A stretch of DNA of 64,000 nt from Congzhengia minquanensis (GCF_014384785.1 NZ_JACRSU010000003.1:248001-312000), one strand, 5' to 3'; counted from the first letter of the stretch, positions 42,260 through 52,961 are shown. Notes: generated by a model from the sequence alone, not told the origin. Translations and numbers: made by a program.

Positions 42260-45200
42260 TGAAGAAAAAGTTAACGTGTTTGGTTTTAGCTTTATCCCTT
42301 TGCTTAACAGCAATGCAGGCATTTGCTATAAAAAGAGGAGACGGCGTTTCTACAACTGGAACAAACATCATTTCGTTTGGTTCCTTTAATAAAGAAGACG
42401 ATGTAAAGAAAATGAAGGTTAGCGGTGCAACTGTATCCTTTGTCGATACAGGCGCAACGAACAAGGGCGGCGCTTTGAAAGTAAACGTAACGTCCGCCTG
42501 GGGATATGCATATGTTGAGGTTCCCTGTGTAGTTGGAGAAACCTTTGATATTTCGTTCTATGCAAAAATTGATAACGGCTCTGATACCCTTGAAATGATA
42601 CCGATGTTGGGTGGTGGCTGGGATAACTCGATTTTAAAATCGTCTTATAACAGTCAATGGACAAAATATACCTGTACGTATACCTGCGACGGTCTTGACT
42701 ACCAGGGAAATTCAAACACATCTGCAATCCGGTTGTTTAACTGCCGGCGTGGCCCCGGTAATGTGTCCACTACCTATTATTTGGACGAATTGACAGTGGT
42801 TCCCCACGGCAATGTGGAATATGACTGGAGCGAGATGACCACGGGCGTTTCGAAGGACGTAATTCCTGCAGATACAGGCTTTGCGACACCGCAGCCTGTT
42901 GTTGAGGCATCCTTTAACGATACAAAAGGTCACTGGGCTGAAAGCACCATTAACCTGTTGGCTGCAAGCAGCTATGTGCAGGGCATGGGAGATGGTTCCT
43001 ATTCGCCGGAGAACAATGTAACAAGGGCACAGTTCATTACAATGGCAATGAACATTCTGCGCTTAGATGGTTCTGGCTATAAAGGCATATATAAAGATGT
43101 ACAGTCTTCTGACTGGTATGCAAAAGACATTCAAACGGCAACTGACATTGGTTTAATCGACCCGCTGATGACAGTGGGGGGGACCTTTAAACCAAACCAA
43201 CCGATTACCAGGGAAGAAGCAGCATCTGTATTAGTGAAAATTGCAGCGATGCGTGCAGAAAAGCCTGACACACAGGTTGCTTCCTTTGCAGATGACGGTT
43301 CCATCACCAACTGGGCAAAAGACGCAGTTTATAATGCTGCTGAGTATGGTCTTATAAAAGGTTATCCGGATGGCTCTTTTGGCCCTCTCAAAGGAATTAC
43401 GAGAGCAGAAGCAGCATCCATGATCTTCAGACTTGTTGAACTTTCCAGCAGATTTGCAGTTTATGTAGACGGCGAAAACGGCGACGACCAGAACAATGGT
43501 ACGATTGACGCCCCTGTTGCTACGATTGACGGTGCAAGAAAGCTGGTTCAGCCGTTCCTTAAAAACATGCAGAACCACATCTATGTTTTTGTTAAGGAAG
43601 GCAGATATGTATTAAGCACTGACGTACAATGGGGCGTGGAAGATTCAGGCTGCAACGGCTTTAGCGTCATTTACACCTCTTTAGGAGACGAAGAGCCTGT
43701 TATTTCAATGGGTAAAGACTATTCCGGCTTCCAGCTTTACGATAGTGATAAAAATATTTACAGAACCTTTATCGGCGTTGGCACAAATACAAGACAGGTA
43801 TATATCAATGGTGTGCGCGGCGTGCGTGCGAGAAACGAAATTAATGTAAACGGTGCTATCACAAATCCTGTTATGTATGAAGCAGATTCTTACTATATCT
43901 GTGATGATGTAGAGTTTGCAGACTTTACGAACCAGGGCGACATTGAGCTGGTATATTTCGAACAGTGGACCAACCCTCGTGTTCGCGTTAAGAATATTGA
44001 GAGAACAGCAGACGGCAAAGCGAAAATCAACATGGTTCCCGAATCTTGGAAAAATGGCCGCAGCTCCGGTAATACACCTACTTCCATCCCGGTTTATGTT
44101 GAAAATGCTTACGAACTGTTAGATTCTCCCGGCGAATGGTATATGAACAAGGCAGACGGCTACCTTTATTACATGCCGAGAGAATATGAAGACCCGGCAA
44201 CAATGGTTGCGGCTGTTCCTGTTGGCGAACGTGCCTTTACAATTGCCGGCGACTCGGCAGACAAAAAGGTTCATAACCTGAAATTTAACAACTTGGCATT
44301 TGAGTATATCACATGGTTGTGGCCTAGCACGGCGGCAAATGCTTACCGTGACGGTCAGGGCAACCACATGACCGGTTATGCCGGCGACGGAAGGCTGACC
44401 GGCGGTAAAGAAGACGCAGCCGTAATTGTTGCAGACGCTGCATATATCGACATTACCAACTGTACGTTCTCTAAGCTTGGTGCGGCAGGTTTAAACTTTA
44501 GACAAATCTTCCAGAACTGTAATGTAATCGGAAACCATTTCTATGATATTTCCGGTTCTGGCATGAATATTGGTGTTGCTAATGCCGAAAGCGATTTTGG
44601 TAAATACTTTAAACCGACCGAATATAAAAACTACAGAATTTACAACAAGTTTAACAATAACTTTATTCACGACGTCAGCATTGACTACTTGTCCGCTGTT
44701 GGCATCAATGCGTCTGTGGGATTAAAAGAAACAGAAATATTCCACAATGAAATTTATAACGTAAACTACTCCGGTATGCACGTTGGCTGGGGTTGGGCAA
44801 GCTATGCAGGCAGTGGTACAGGAACCCACAATCTGGATATCAACTACAACTATGTCCATGATACGTCTAACAGTTACGTTTACGACGCGGGCAGCGTATA
44901 TCTGTTGGGTGCAACAGGCGGTTCAGAGGGTGACTACAACGAACTGAACTACAACTACTTTGAAAACCACAGAAACTCCTATGGTGCGGCGTACCCTGAC
45001 GAAGGTTCAACCTGGTGGGAAATCACCGGAAACGTAATCGACTTAAAAGAACTCAAAGAGTGGCCCAGAAAGAATAACGCAATGGCGCCGAGATGGCTGC
45101 ATATTCATATTAACACAATTATTAATAACTATATCCATGATAACTATTCAACCACAGGAGAATATTTGAATAACTCGCCCAACAACAAGTTTGAACAGGC

Positions 45201-46479
45201 GCAGATTTATGAAGATGCTGAGTGGCCGGAAGAAGCACAGAAGATCATGGACAATGCCGGTCTGGAACCGCAGTATCTTGAGGTATATCCCGACAGCATT
45301 CAGCGTTTAAGAATTCTGAACGAGGATAAAAAATATTACATTAAGTCCGGCGACACCCTTCAGATGGATGTTGTTGGATATAAGCGTAAGCTGAACGAGG
45401 TTAAGATTCCAAATGATCAGCTGAATTACTATTCAACAAACAACAAGGTTGCAACGGTTGATGAAAACGGTGTAATTAAAGGCGTTGGCGCAGGTAAATG
45501 TGCAATTTATGTTGAATACCTTGATAAGGACGTTATTAGAAGACAATATTTTGAAATTGTTTGCGACGATGTTATCACTGAAATTGTATCAAATGTATCG
45601 TCATTAAACGTTTTAGAAGGATATGAAGTTTCTTTAGCAGCAGAAGGCAAAACACGGTTTGGAAACACCGTTGCAATTGACGAGGCAGAATATTCTGTTG
45701 AAGATTCGTCAGTTGTATCTGTATCGAACGACGGTAAGGTTAAAGGTCTTAAAAAAGGCTCAACAGTTGTGAAAGCAGTTTACACGGCAGATGGAATTTC
45801 GCTGGAGAAGGAATATCCGGTTTCTGTAATCTCCTATGTAACAGATGAAACGCTGGATTACCTGAACACCAGCACGAAGTTAGGAACCGGCCACGGATTC
45901 TTTGCCCCGAACTCATGGAACCACGGTACAAGCGCAGCAGAAGGCGGCGGTATTAAGGTTTCGTCTGAACAACCTGCTTACTACATGAAACGAATCGGCA
46001 ATGAGCTGATCAGTTTCGATATGACGATTAATCCCGAAGGTCACACTTGGCCGTCGTTCGCAATCAGAAATGCACGCCCGATGGAGGATTACACAAGCTC
46101 CGATACGTACATGATGGGCTTCAAGAAAGACATTGTTGAAGTGCAGAGATTTAACAACGGTAAGCGTACCATGATTTTTGGCGGCGCAGAATTTTCACCA
46201 GTAGGTGGTCCTGGTTATCCGAACAAGTTAGAAAATGGCGACACCATGGTTGAGTATGGGAAGCGTTACAGCATTACCGTTGGTGCCCTTGATGAAGAAA
46301 ACGGTGTAAGACTTGTTCTGATTGTTAATGACAAACCAATTTTCGATTTCGTAGATACAGCAGAAGGATATATTAAAGGAGACGGATTGTTCGGTCTTTA
46401 TCCTTCAAAAACAGGTAACTTCGTTCTGCAGCCGTATACGGGCTTGAAATTTACAGAAGAACAAAGAACAGGCAAATAA
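42259..46479 (+). CDS. SLH-anchored right-handed beta-helix enzyme, GH141/pectate-lyase-like
   Basis: 1406 residues. Signal peptide; a carbohydrate-binding-like module (about 30-185); three SLH repeats (218-395: 'FNDTKGHWAESTINLLAAS' onward); a beta-helix region (398-1000) opening with 'YVDGENGDDQNNGTIDAPVATIDGAR'; Big2/Ig-like domains (about 1005-1190); and a LamG-like end (1195-1406). 'NTRQVYINGVRGVRARNE' and 'GEWYMNKADGYLYYMPREYED' resemble GH141-type beta-helix enzymes, which act on pectin side chains or xylan; pectate lyases share the fold. 'YSGMHVGWGWASY' and 'AYPDEGSTWWEITGN' repeat in the next gene. It is probably the wall-attached glycan-cleaving enzyme of the cluster. Catalytic residues not assigned. 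Confidence 0.8.
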   Translation: MKKKLTCLVLALSLCLTAMQAFAIKRGDGVSTTGTNIISFGSFNKEDDVKKMKVSGATVSFVDTGATNKGGALKVNVTSAWGYAYVEVPCVVGETFDISFYAKIDNGSDTLEMIPMLGGGWDNSILKSSYNSQWTKYTCTYTCDGLDYQGNSNTSAIRLFNCRRGPGNVSTTYYLDELTVVPHGNVEYDWSEMTTGVSKDVIPADTGFATPQPVVEASFNDTKGHWAESTINLLAASSYVQGMGDGSYSPENNVTRAQFITMAMNILRLDGSGYKGIYKDVQSSDWYAKDIQTATDIGLIDPLMTVGGTFKPNQPITREEAASVLVKIAAMRAEKPDTQVASFADDGSITNWAKDAVYNAAEYGLIKGYPDGSFGPLKGITRAEAASMIFRLVELSSRFAVYVDGENGDDQNNGTIDAPVATIDGARKLVQPFLKNMQNHIYVFVKEGRYVLSTDVQWGVEDSGCNGFSVIYTSLGDEEPVISMGKDYSGFQLYDSDKNIYRTFIGVGTNTRQVYINGVRGVRARNEINVNGAITNPVMYEADSYYICDDVEFADFTNQGDIELVYFEQWTNPRVRVKNIERTADGKAKINMVPESWKNGRSSGNTPTSIPVYVENAYELLDSPGEWYMNKADGYLYYMPREYEDPATMVAAVPVGERAFTIAGDSADKKVHNLKFNNLAFEYITWLWPSTAANAYRDGQGNHMTGYAGDGRLTGGKEDAAVIVADAAYIDITNCTFSKLGAAGLNFRQIFQNCNVIGNHFYDISGSGMNIGVANAESDFGKYFKPTEYKNYRIYNKFNNNFIHDVSIDYLSAVGINASVGLKETEIFHNEIYNVNYSGMHVGWGWASYAGSGTGTHNLDINYNYVHDTSNSYVYDAGSVYLLGATGGSEGDYNELNYNYFENHRNSYGAAYPDEGSTWWEITGNVIDLKELKEWPRKNNAMAPRWLHIHINTIINNYIHDNYSTTGEYLNNSPNNKFEQAQIYEDAEWPEEAQKIMDNAGLEPQYLEVYPDSIQRLRILNEDKKYYIKSGDTLQMDVVGYKRKLNEVKIPNDQLNYYSTNNKVATVDENGVIKGVGAGKCAIYVEYLDKDVIRRQYFEIVCDDVITEIVSNVSSLNVLEGYEVSLAAEGKTRFGNTVAIDEAEYSVEDSSVVSVSNDGKVKGLKKGSTVVKAVYTADGISLEKEYPVSVISYVTDETLDYLNTSTKLGTGHGFFAPNSWNHGTSAAEGGGIKVSSEQPAYYMKRIGNELISFDMTINPEGHTWPSFAIRNARPMEDYTSSDTYMMGFKKDIVEVQRFNNGKRTMIFGGAEFSPVGGPGYPNKLENGDTMVEYGKRYSITVGALDEENGVRLVLIVNDKPIFDFVDTAEGYIKGDGLFGLYPSKTGNFVLQPYTGLKFTEEQRTGK

Positions 46480-46515
46480 TTTAAAGGCGGAATTTAAATA
46501 TTTAGGAGAGAGCGT

Positions 46516-49500
46516 ATGAAAAGAAGCTTATCCATTCTTATGGCGCTCATATTGACTGTTACGTTGCTGCCGAGCCTGAGCTCGGCAGTGGCGGACACCG
46601 CCGCTGAAAAAGCGCCTCAGCATGTGGCGCAGGATTTTGAAAACGGCTGGGATTCATCAGTGGGCACGTTATCATCAAATAGTTCTGCTGAATGGACCGA
46701 CATGGACACGTGCGGCGAAAGCCAAGGCTCTTTAGAATTTTCGACAACGCAAAATTATGGCGCACTGTCGTTTCCACTGCGCACGGAGACCGGAAATCTA
46801 TACGAAATTTCGCTCTGGGTCAGGATGAATGAAACGCCAAAAACACAAAATGCCACATTTATCGTTTACAATCCGGCAGTTGACGGGAACGGTAAGCTGT
46901 GGAACCAGTTTACGGCCCATCACAATGAAGATTTTGAAGCTGGTAAATGGGTTTTGGTCACTGCTGTTTATGAACCTACAGGCACAGGCACCAGAATGCC
47001 GAACGGAATCAAAGAAAATGCTGAAACACTTCCAGATGGAACCGTTGAGTTTCGGCTGGGCAGCGGAATTCCCAGTGAAGTAATGGAAAGCGGCACAATT
47101 TCGTTTGCAATGGACGATTTTTTTGTAATGCCGAAAGTTAACAATCAGCGAAACGACGCTGAGCTTATTGAAAACGGCGGATTCGATACAGAAGCAGCTT
47201 TTCAAGAGTCTTGGGAAAAAAGCGGCACGGCCAATATTACCTACTTGGAAGAGGGCGCCTGCGGAACCCCGGGTGCAATGCAGATAGATGTAATCAGCAC
47301 ATGGGGCACCATGGGGACAAAGAATCATATTGACCTACAGTTCTGCAGGGATTATAAGCTTTCGTTTTGGGCTAAGGCCATGAATGAAGAAAGTGTCGGC
47401 CGGGATATGTGGGCATATTTGGTATACAGCGGCGACCGTGATGTTGGCAACTGGGACCATATTACAAACGGTTCAAATCCAACGCTTTCAGATGAATGGC
47501 AATACTTTGAGTATAACATCAGTTTAAATTATATTGTAGAGAAAGTGCCCGACATCAGGCTTTTTTTCCGTGCAGGAACCAATATTGAACTAAACGATGG
47601 ACTGAGGCCAAGTTATGCGGTGGATCAGGTTTCATTAAAGCAGATTGATGACGCTAATTTTAGCATAAATGCTGAGATTTTTGGTTCAATGACAAGTGAA
47701 ACGGGTGTTTTAATTCAGCTTTCATTTATAGAAAGCACGAAGGGAAGCTTTGTTTATAGAATTGTAAGGGAAACAGACCGTGGCGACTACTGCTTAAAAT
47801 CAGGCAATACGAAAGAGACAATTTTGACTTTAGAGCATGACGGCAGCTTAACCGACAGCAAAGTCCGGCTGGACGTAATTGGTATTGATTCATATGGAAA
47901 TTACAGCAAGTTCTATTCCAGCTATATAGATGAATCTCTCCCGCAGGATACGGTTACGCTGCAGCCGGATCAGTATCTATGGAATGATGATGTGAAGACC
48001 TTAAGCGCAACAGTGTCTTATCAGAATAAAACCGATGCAAAGGGAATTAGAACCATCGCGGCCATTTATGCAGCGAATGGCGTATTGCTTCGAACCAATG
48101 AGGAAACTGTCCGGATTGACGCTGGTGTAGAAAAGACATGGTCGGTGACGATCAATGCGGAACCTAATGCAGCAAAAGTCCGCTTTTTTGCTTGGTTCGA
48201 TGAAACAATGGCACCAGCAACATATCAGTGTGAGCTGAAAAAAACTACGACCGGAGCGTTCATTTATGTTGACAGCAACAGTGCGGCAACTGTGGAAGAT
48301 GGCTCTTTCAATGCTCCTTTTAAAACATTGAATAACGCAAGAGAAACGTTGCAGAGTACACTTCTAAATTCCACTGAGGAAAACATTTATGTTGTCTTTC
48401 AACCCGGCGAATATGTTCCGGAAAACCACAATGCTTTTGTGTTCACACCGGAGGACTGCTCAGCGGAAAAAAATGTAATTTTTACATCGCTTAGCGGTGA
48501 AAAAGCGAAAATTACCGGTGCAAGACACATTGCTGGATTTTCTGTTTATGACGCTAAAAAGGGCATATACAGAGCAAAGGTTCCTGTTGGAACCAATTCC
48601 AGGCAGCTTTATGTAAATGGCATTAAAGCCACGAGGGCACGAAGCGTTGAGGATATAAAAGGGTTTACCAATTTAGACCAGGGGACAAAAGACGATCCAT
48701 TTAATAATTTAGGACTGATTTCAACGGATACGTCATTTTTAGATTACAAATATCCAAACGAACTAGAACTGGCCTTTATCGAGAATTGGCGTCACCAGTA
48801 TATTATGGTTGATACAATTTCTCCCACGGAAGACGGCCAGGTGCATTTTGGCTTCACTGACAATGGAAACGCAGCAAAGTGGAAATCAATTACAAGGCTC
48901 AACACGCCGGCAAAACTCCCTGTTTACGTTGAAAATGCGCTGGAACTGCTGGACGAGGAAGGCGAATGGTATTTAGATACACATGAAAATTTTGTGTATT
49001 ACAAACCCAGATATTTTGAAGATATGCAAACCGCAGATGTTGTGATTCCTGCTATGGAAAAGCTTGTTAACATAACAGGAACAGTTGATGCACCTCTGCA
49101 AAATATCCGGTTTGAAAATATTGACTTTGAATATTCCACATGGAATTATCCAACGGAAAACCGCGCCTTTTTAAACGGGCAGAACGCAACATATTCAAAC
49201 GGTACGGGTGGCATGTTGATGGATGGCGCTGTAGAGCTGAAAAATGTAAAAAACATTACCTTTGACAACTGCGATTTTTCCCGTCTCGGTTCCATTGCGT
49301 TAAAAATGACCGGGGCAGTTCAAAATTGCAGCGTAATTGGCAATGAGTTTTATGAGCTTTCCGGCACGGCTATCGCGTTGGGGGATGTATCATCAAACGA
49401 ATGGAATGTTCGTTATCCCACCGAAAAGAAATATTATATTACAGATAACTTGATTGCAAATAACTATATCCATAAGGTGGCAACCGACTATTACTCAGCA

Positions 49501-50370
49501 GCCGCAGTCAGCGCTGGGTTTCCGAAAAACACCGTGATAAGGAACAACGAGCTGACCGACGGTTCCTACAGCGGAATGCATACCGGCTGGGGCTGGGGAA
49601 GTACTGCACCTTCAGGAACAGAAAATTTTGTAGTTGAGAAAAATTATATTCACGATTTTATGAATTGGCGGCTATTTGACGGGGGCGGAATTTATACGCT
49701 GGGTAACACCGGGGGAACGGCAGAAAATCCCAACTTAATTCACCGGAATTACTTTAAAGACATAAAAAACCTCAATGGGGATATCTATCCTGATGAGGGC
49801 TCCACATTCTGGAAAGTGTCTGAAAATGTAGTCGACCAGAAGAACTATCCGATCCATTATGCCAAGGAAACATCTTCGGCGGCAGTCACTTGGCTGCATA
49901 TTTGGACGTCAAGCATACATGATATTTATGTAGAAAATAACTTTAGTACGACATCGACACACAGAAACAACGGAACCAATATTTCGTATGAAGAACCACA
50001 TGTTTTTGCGGATGCGAACTGGCCGGAAGAAGCGCTTTGTATTATTCGCGAGTCTGGGATAGAAAAGCCGTATCAAAACCGGTTTCATTTCGACTTGCAA
50101 ATGTTGAAACTACCCAGAAAGCTGGAGATTTCAAAAGGTACTACGCAAACAATCGCTTACAGCGCTATTACATCAAAAGATAAGCTGTGCGACCTTTCGG
50201 ATTTTGAGGTTAGGGTGAAAACCAACAATCCCGACGTGGTAACGGCAACCGCGAACACTGTTACTGGGGTAGCAGAGGGAAAGGGTTGGATTACGCTTGC
50301 GCTGTGCAGAAATGTCGATGGAAAGACACAGTATTATGACGAACACACATTTTGTGTGATCGTAAAATAA
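46516..50370 (+). CDS. Secreted right-handed beta-helix enzyme, paralogue of the preceding gene
   Basis: 1284 residues, ATG after AGGAGAG, signal peptide 'SLSILMALILTVTLLPSLSSA'. Two carbohydrate-binding-like modules (35-215 and 215-375), Ig-like domains (380-575), a beta-helix region (580-1185) and a short Big2-like end. The beta-helix part matches the preceding protein in order: 'NSRQLYVNGIKATRARS', 'GEWYLDTHENFVYYKPRYFED', 'YSGMHTGWGWGST' and 'YPDEGSTFWKVSENV'. It lacks SLH repeats, so it is either released or held by partners. Same GH141/pectate-lyase-like reasoning. The pair probably arose by duplication and differs in anchoring and binding modules. Confidence 0.8.
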   Translation: MKRSLSILMALILTVTLLPSLSSAVADTAAEKAPQHVAQDFENGWDSSVGTLSSNSSAEWTDMDTCGESQGSLEFSTTQNYGALSFPLRTETGNLYEISLWVRMNETPKTQNATFIVYNPAVDGNGKLWNQFTAHHNEDFEAGKWVLVTAVYEPTGTGTRMPNGIKENAETLPDGTVEFRLGSGIPSEVMESGTISFAMDDFFVMPKVNNQRNDAELIENGGFDTEAAFQESWEKSGTANITYLEEGACGTPGAMQIDVISTWGTMGTKNHIDLQFCRDYKLSFWAKAMNEESVGRDMWAYLVYSGDRDVGNWDHITNGSNPTLSDEWQYFEYNISLNYIVEKVPDIRLFFRAGTNIELNDGLRPSYAVDQVSLKQIDDANFSINAEIFGSMTSETGVLIQLSFIESTKGSFVYRIVRETDRGDYCLKSGNTKETILTLEHDGSLTDSKVRLDVIGIDSYGNYSKFYSSYIDESLPQDTVTLQPDQYLWNDDVKTLSATVSYQNKTDAKGIRTIAAIYAANGVLLRTNEETVRIDAGVEKTWSVTINAEPNAAKVRFFAWFDETMAPATYQCELKKTTTGAFIYVDSNSAATVEDGSFNAPFKTLNNARETLQSTLLNSTEENIYVVFQPGEYVPENHNAFVFTPEDCSAEKNVIFTSLSGEKAKITGARHIAGFSVYDAKKGIYRAKVPVGTNSRQLYVNGIKATRARSVEDIKGFTNLDQGTKDDPFNNLGLISTDTSFLDYKYPNELELAFIENWRHQYIMVDTISPTEDGQVHFGFTDNGNAAKWKSITRLNTPAKLPVYVENALELLDEEGEWYLDTHENFVYYKPRYFEDMQTADVVIPAMEKLVNITGTVDAPLQNIRFENIDFEYSTWNYPTENRAFLNGQNATYSNGTGGMLMDGAVELKNVKNITFDNCDFSRLGSIALKMTGAVQNCSVIGNEFYELSGTAIALGDVSSNEWNVRYPTEKKYYITDNLIANNYIHKVATDYYSAAAVSAGFPKNTVIRNNELTDGSYSGMHTGWGWGSTAPSGTENFVVEKNYIHDFMNWRLFDGGGIYTLGNTGGTAENPNLIHRNYFKDIKNLNGDIYPDEGSTFWKVSENVVDQKNYPIHYAKETSSAAVTWLHIWTSSIHDIYVENNFSTTSTHRNNGTNISYEEPHVFADANWPEEALCIIRESGIEKPYQNRFHFDLQMLKLPRKLEISKGTTQTIAYSAITSKDKLCDLSDFEVRVKTNNPDVVTATANTVTGVAEGKGWITLALCRNVDGKTQYYDEHTFCVIVK

Positions 50371-50384
50371 GGAGGTAAAAACTG

Positions 50385-52832
50385 GTGAAAAAATTTGTAT
50401 CTATAACAATTGTACTTACTATGCTACTGTCTGTTTTTTATTGCTTTCCCGCAGAGGCCAGAGTATATGAGGATTACCCATATATTTACCTGGATTTTGA
50501 AGATCAGGATGCAACCAACCAGTTGAAAGCAAACGGCGTTATTACAAACTCCGTTCCTAACAGCTGGAAAGCTGGTGGCGCTAACGGTACCAATGGTTGT
50601 CTTACGTTTACGGAGGAGGGTGCTTGGGCCAATAACGCATATCCTTTAAAACGGCCTCTTAAGGTTGGGGAACACTACAGGGTTTCCCTTTGGGTAAGGC
50701 TGAACAATGTTGAAGATTTAATGGGGGCTAACCCTAAAATTGCTTTAATTTTCTATACAAAGTCAGAAACTGGCGGTACGGCACATAAATTTGTTTACCC
50801 TACGGGGGAAATTAAGCCTGGCGGCGAATGGGTTCACTGTACTGGTGATTTCATTTGGGATGGTATTGCAAATGATGAGAGCAAGAATTCTACACCTCAG
50901 CCAATTGACCCGGCTGCCCCTGTAGATATGCGTGTGCGAATTATTAATGGCGGCAATACTTTAAGAACGTATTTGGCCGATAAGGACAGATTAGGATCAA
51001 GCTTTCAATTAAAATATGACATGGATGACATTGTTCTTGAGCCGGAAGTTAACGGCAAAACCGTAGTGTATGACGACAGCTATCTAGTGGCAGCGGACTT
51101 TGAAGATGGCTCCGTAGGGGGATTAAGCGGTATTAAGTCAGTTCAGGACGACCCTGAGCGCGGCGGAAAAGTTGCCCTTGTACAATCACCAATCGGATCG
51201 TTCAACAGTCTTGAAGCAAAGAATAATTACCTGAAATTTAACCATTTGTACAAAATTTCCTGCTGGGTTAAGAGAACGGACGACTATTGCGAATTTGGCG
51301 GTCAAAAGTCGCAGGTTGCTTGTATCAACATGGCTCAGAACAGGATGGATACAACCAACATTTCGCCAACAACAAAGTATCCAACCTATACGAAAGGCGG
51401 CCTTGAGCAAAACAAATGGACATATTATGAGTATTACTTGAAATATGATGTAAAAACATTTGATGGTGCAGGAGCATGGACCGGTATTCGTGTTGGTAAC
51501 GGTGCAGCGTCGAAGGATGCAGGGCAGACAGGTGAAATTGGGTTAGAAGGCGTAACCTATTATGTAGACGATTTTCTAATTCAGGACCTCGGTTTTGTTC
51601 AGAACGGAGATTTTGAACATGATCAGTCGGAAATTTACCGTATTGATGCAAAGGGAGTAACGCAAAAGACAGACACCGTATTTGGCTGGCTGCCGGAGCA
51701 GGCAACATCTTCAATTTCCACTGACGTACGCAGCACAGCAGACGACCCGAAAACAGAATCCACGCAGAGCATGTCGGTTAACATTTCGACCGATGGAGGA
51801 CGTGTATATCAGGGCATTAACTTTGAAAACAACAAAAAGTATAAACTTTCGTTTTGGGCAAAAGGCCTTGACATGGCAGAAGGTGAGGAAAAGCCAATTT
51901 CTGTTGTTCTGGACAGAAAGGTTGACACCGTAGGGAAACAGGACGTTTATCAAGTGGAGGATTATGAAACCCTGAGAGACGATAAATGGACGCTGACCGG
52001 CGAATGGAAAAAGTATGAATGTGACTTTGAACCGAAATATGTAGCAGGGTCAACACCGGATGCAAACGTAATTCCTAGGACGCCGTTTATGTATATAGAT
52101 GTAGACGGCAACAAAGCAGGAACAAAGTTCCTGGTAGACGATATCACGTTTGAAGATGCGGACGCCATAATTGTGGAACCGGAAGTGAACCCGTATCCGC
52201 GTCTTGAAAACGTTGAATTAGTATCCGGAGATGCAGTGTCCGGCGCGACGGTACAAATTGACTATGAATTTGTATCAGAAGTGGAAGAAATGATGGAGGG
52301 CGAATCAGTAGTTCGTGCGCTCATATCAGAAGACGGAAAAAACTGGGGCTGCATTGGGCAGTCGGCAACGTTCGGCAGAGTGTTATACACAATACCGGAT
52401 ATCGCCATAGGCAAACAGCTGAAGTTAGAGATTGCGCCAATGGATGAAGTGTATCAGATGGGCGAAATCGCAACGGTGGAGCTTGGCGAAGTGAAAAAAG
52501 CCTTTGAAATCGTTCCGGAGATAAGCAATTGGAACGAAGAAACAGGCGAGGTTGCGGCAAGTGTATTCATAGAAAACAACCTGTCGTCGCTGGGGAACCA
52601 GGAGATAGTAGTAATATTGGCGCTGTATGATGACAATAACACATTAATCAGCACGACGGTGAAACCTGAAATCATTACAGAGCAATATTCGGAAACAATC
52701 AAGGTAAGCGCAATCAGCACAGCATCGGCAACCAAAGCGAAGTTATATGTCTGGAGCGGAACATCGCTCGCAGACGCTGGTGAAAAAAGCTATTGTGAAG
52801 CCATTTCTTTTGATAAAAACGCAGTGGGTTAA
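50385..52832 (+). CDS. Secreted multi-module carbohydrate-binding-like protein
   Basis: 815 residues, GTG start at 50385 after GGAGGT; signal peptide ending 'FYCFPAEA'. Three jelly-roll modules of about 180 residues follow (near 30-225, 230-405, 405-600), each with an aromatic 'YRVSLWVR', 'YKISCWVK' or 'YKLSFWAKG' strand and a 'DDI.' end as in CBM4/9/22-like folds. An Ig-like domain (605-705) and a final module ('KAKLYVWSGTSLADAGE') end the protein. No catalytic motif is seen; it probably binds the target glycan. The next gene encodes a paralogue of the same layout. Confidence 0.7.
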   Translation: MKKFVSITIVLTMLLSVFYCFPAEARVYEDYPYIYLDFEDQDATNQLKANGVITNSVPNSWKAGGANGTNGCLTFTEEGAWANNAYPLKRPLKVGEHYRVSLWVRLNNVEDLMGANPKIALIFYTKSETGGTAHKFVYPTGEIKPGGEWVHCTGDFIWDGIANDESKNSTPQPIDPAAPVDMRVRIINGGNTLRTYLADKDRLGSSFQLKYDMDDIVLEPEVNGKTVVYDDSYLVAADFEDGSVGGLSGIKSVQDDPERGGKVALVQSPIGSFNSLEAKNNYLKFNHLYKISCWVKRTDDYCEFGGQKSQVACINMAQNRMDTTNISPTTKYPTYTKGGLEQNKWTYYEYYLKYDVKTFDGAGAWTGIRVGNGAASKDAGQTGEIGLEGVTYYVDDFLIQDLGFVQNGDFEHDQSEIYRIDAKGVTQKTDTVFGWLPEQATSSISTDVRSTADDPKTESTQSMSVNISTDGGRVYQGINFENNKKYKLSFWAKGLDMAEGEEKPISVVLDRKVDTVGKQDVYQVEDYETLRDDKWTLTGEWKKYECDFEPKYVAGSTPDANVIPRTPFMYIDVDGNKAGTKFLVDDITFEDADAIIVEPEVNPYPRLENVELVSGDAVSGATVQIDYEFVSEVEEMMEGESVVRALISEDGKNWGCIGQSATFGRVLYTIPDIAIGKQLKLEIAPMDEVYQMGEIATVELGEVKKAFEIVPEISNWNEETGEVAASVFIENNLSSLGNQEIVVILALYDDNNTLISTTVKPEIITEQYSETIKVSAISTASATKAKLYVWSGTSLADAGEKSYCEAISFDKNAVG

Positions 52833-52851
52833 TCTTAATTTAAAACATATA

Positions 52852-52883
52852 TTTCTTTCCGCCGCAAAAGCGGCGGAAAGAAA
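52852..52883. repeat. Perfect hairpin TTTCTTTCCGCCGC...
   Basis: A 14-base inverted repeat (TTTCTTTCCGCCGC, loop AAAA, perfect complement) in the space between two paralogous surface-protein genes. No T run follows on the plus strand, so it may trim or stabilise mRNA rather than terminate. Confidence 0.6.
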
Positions 52884-52894
52884 ACTATGTATTT

Positions 52895-52928
52895 TGATAA
52901 GTACACTTTTTTAAAAGTGTACTTATCA
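52895..52928. repeat. Perfect palindrome TGATAAGTACACTTTT...
   Basis: A 16-base inverted repeat with a two-base T-T centre. It ends 33 bases before the ATG of the following gene and could be an operator or a second RNA hairpin. Confidence 0.6.
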
Positions 52929-52961
52929 GGGTATATAAATCAAAAAACGGGAGGGGTCAAA

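Noticed and set aside
46798..47328. 176-codon minus-strand frame inside the second beta-helix gene
   Set aside because: No start site, Cys/Phe-rich mirror composition, and the plus-strand protein is well supported.
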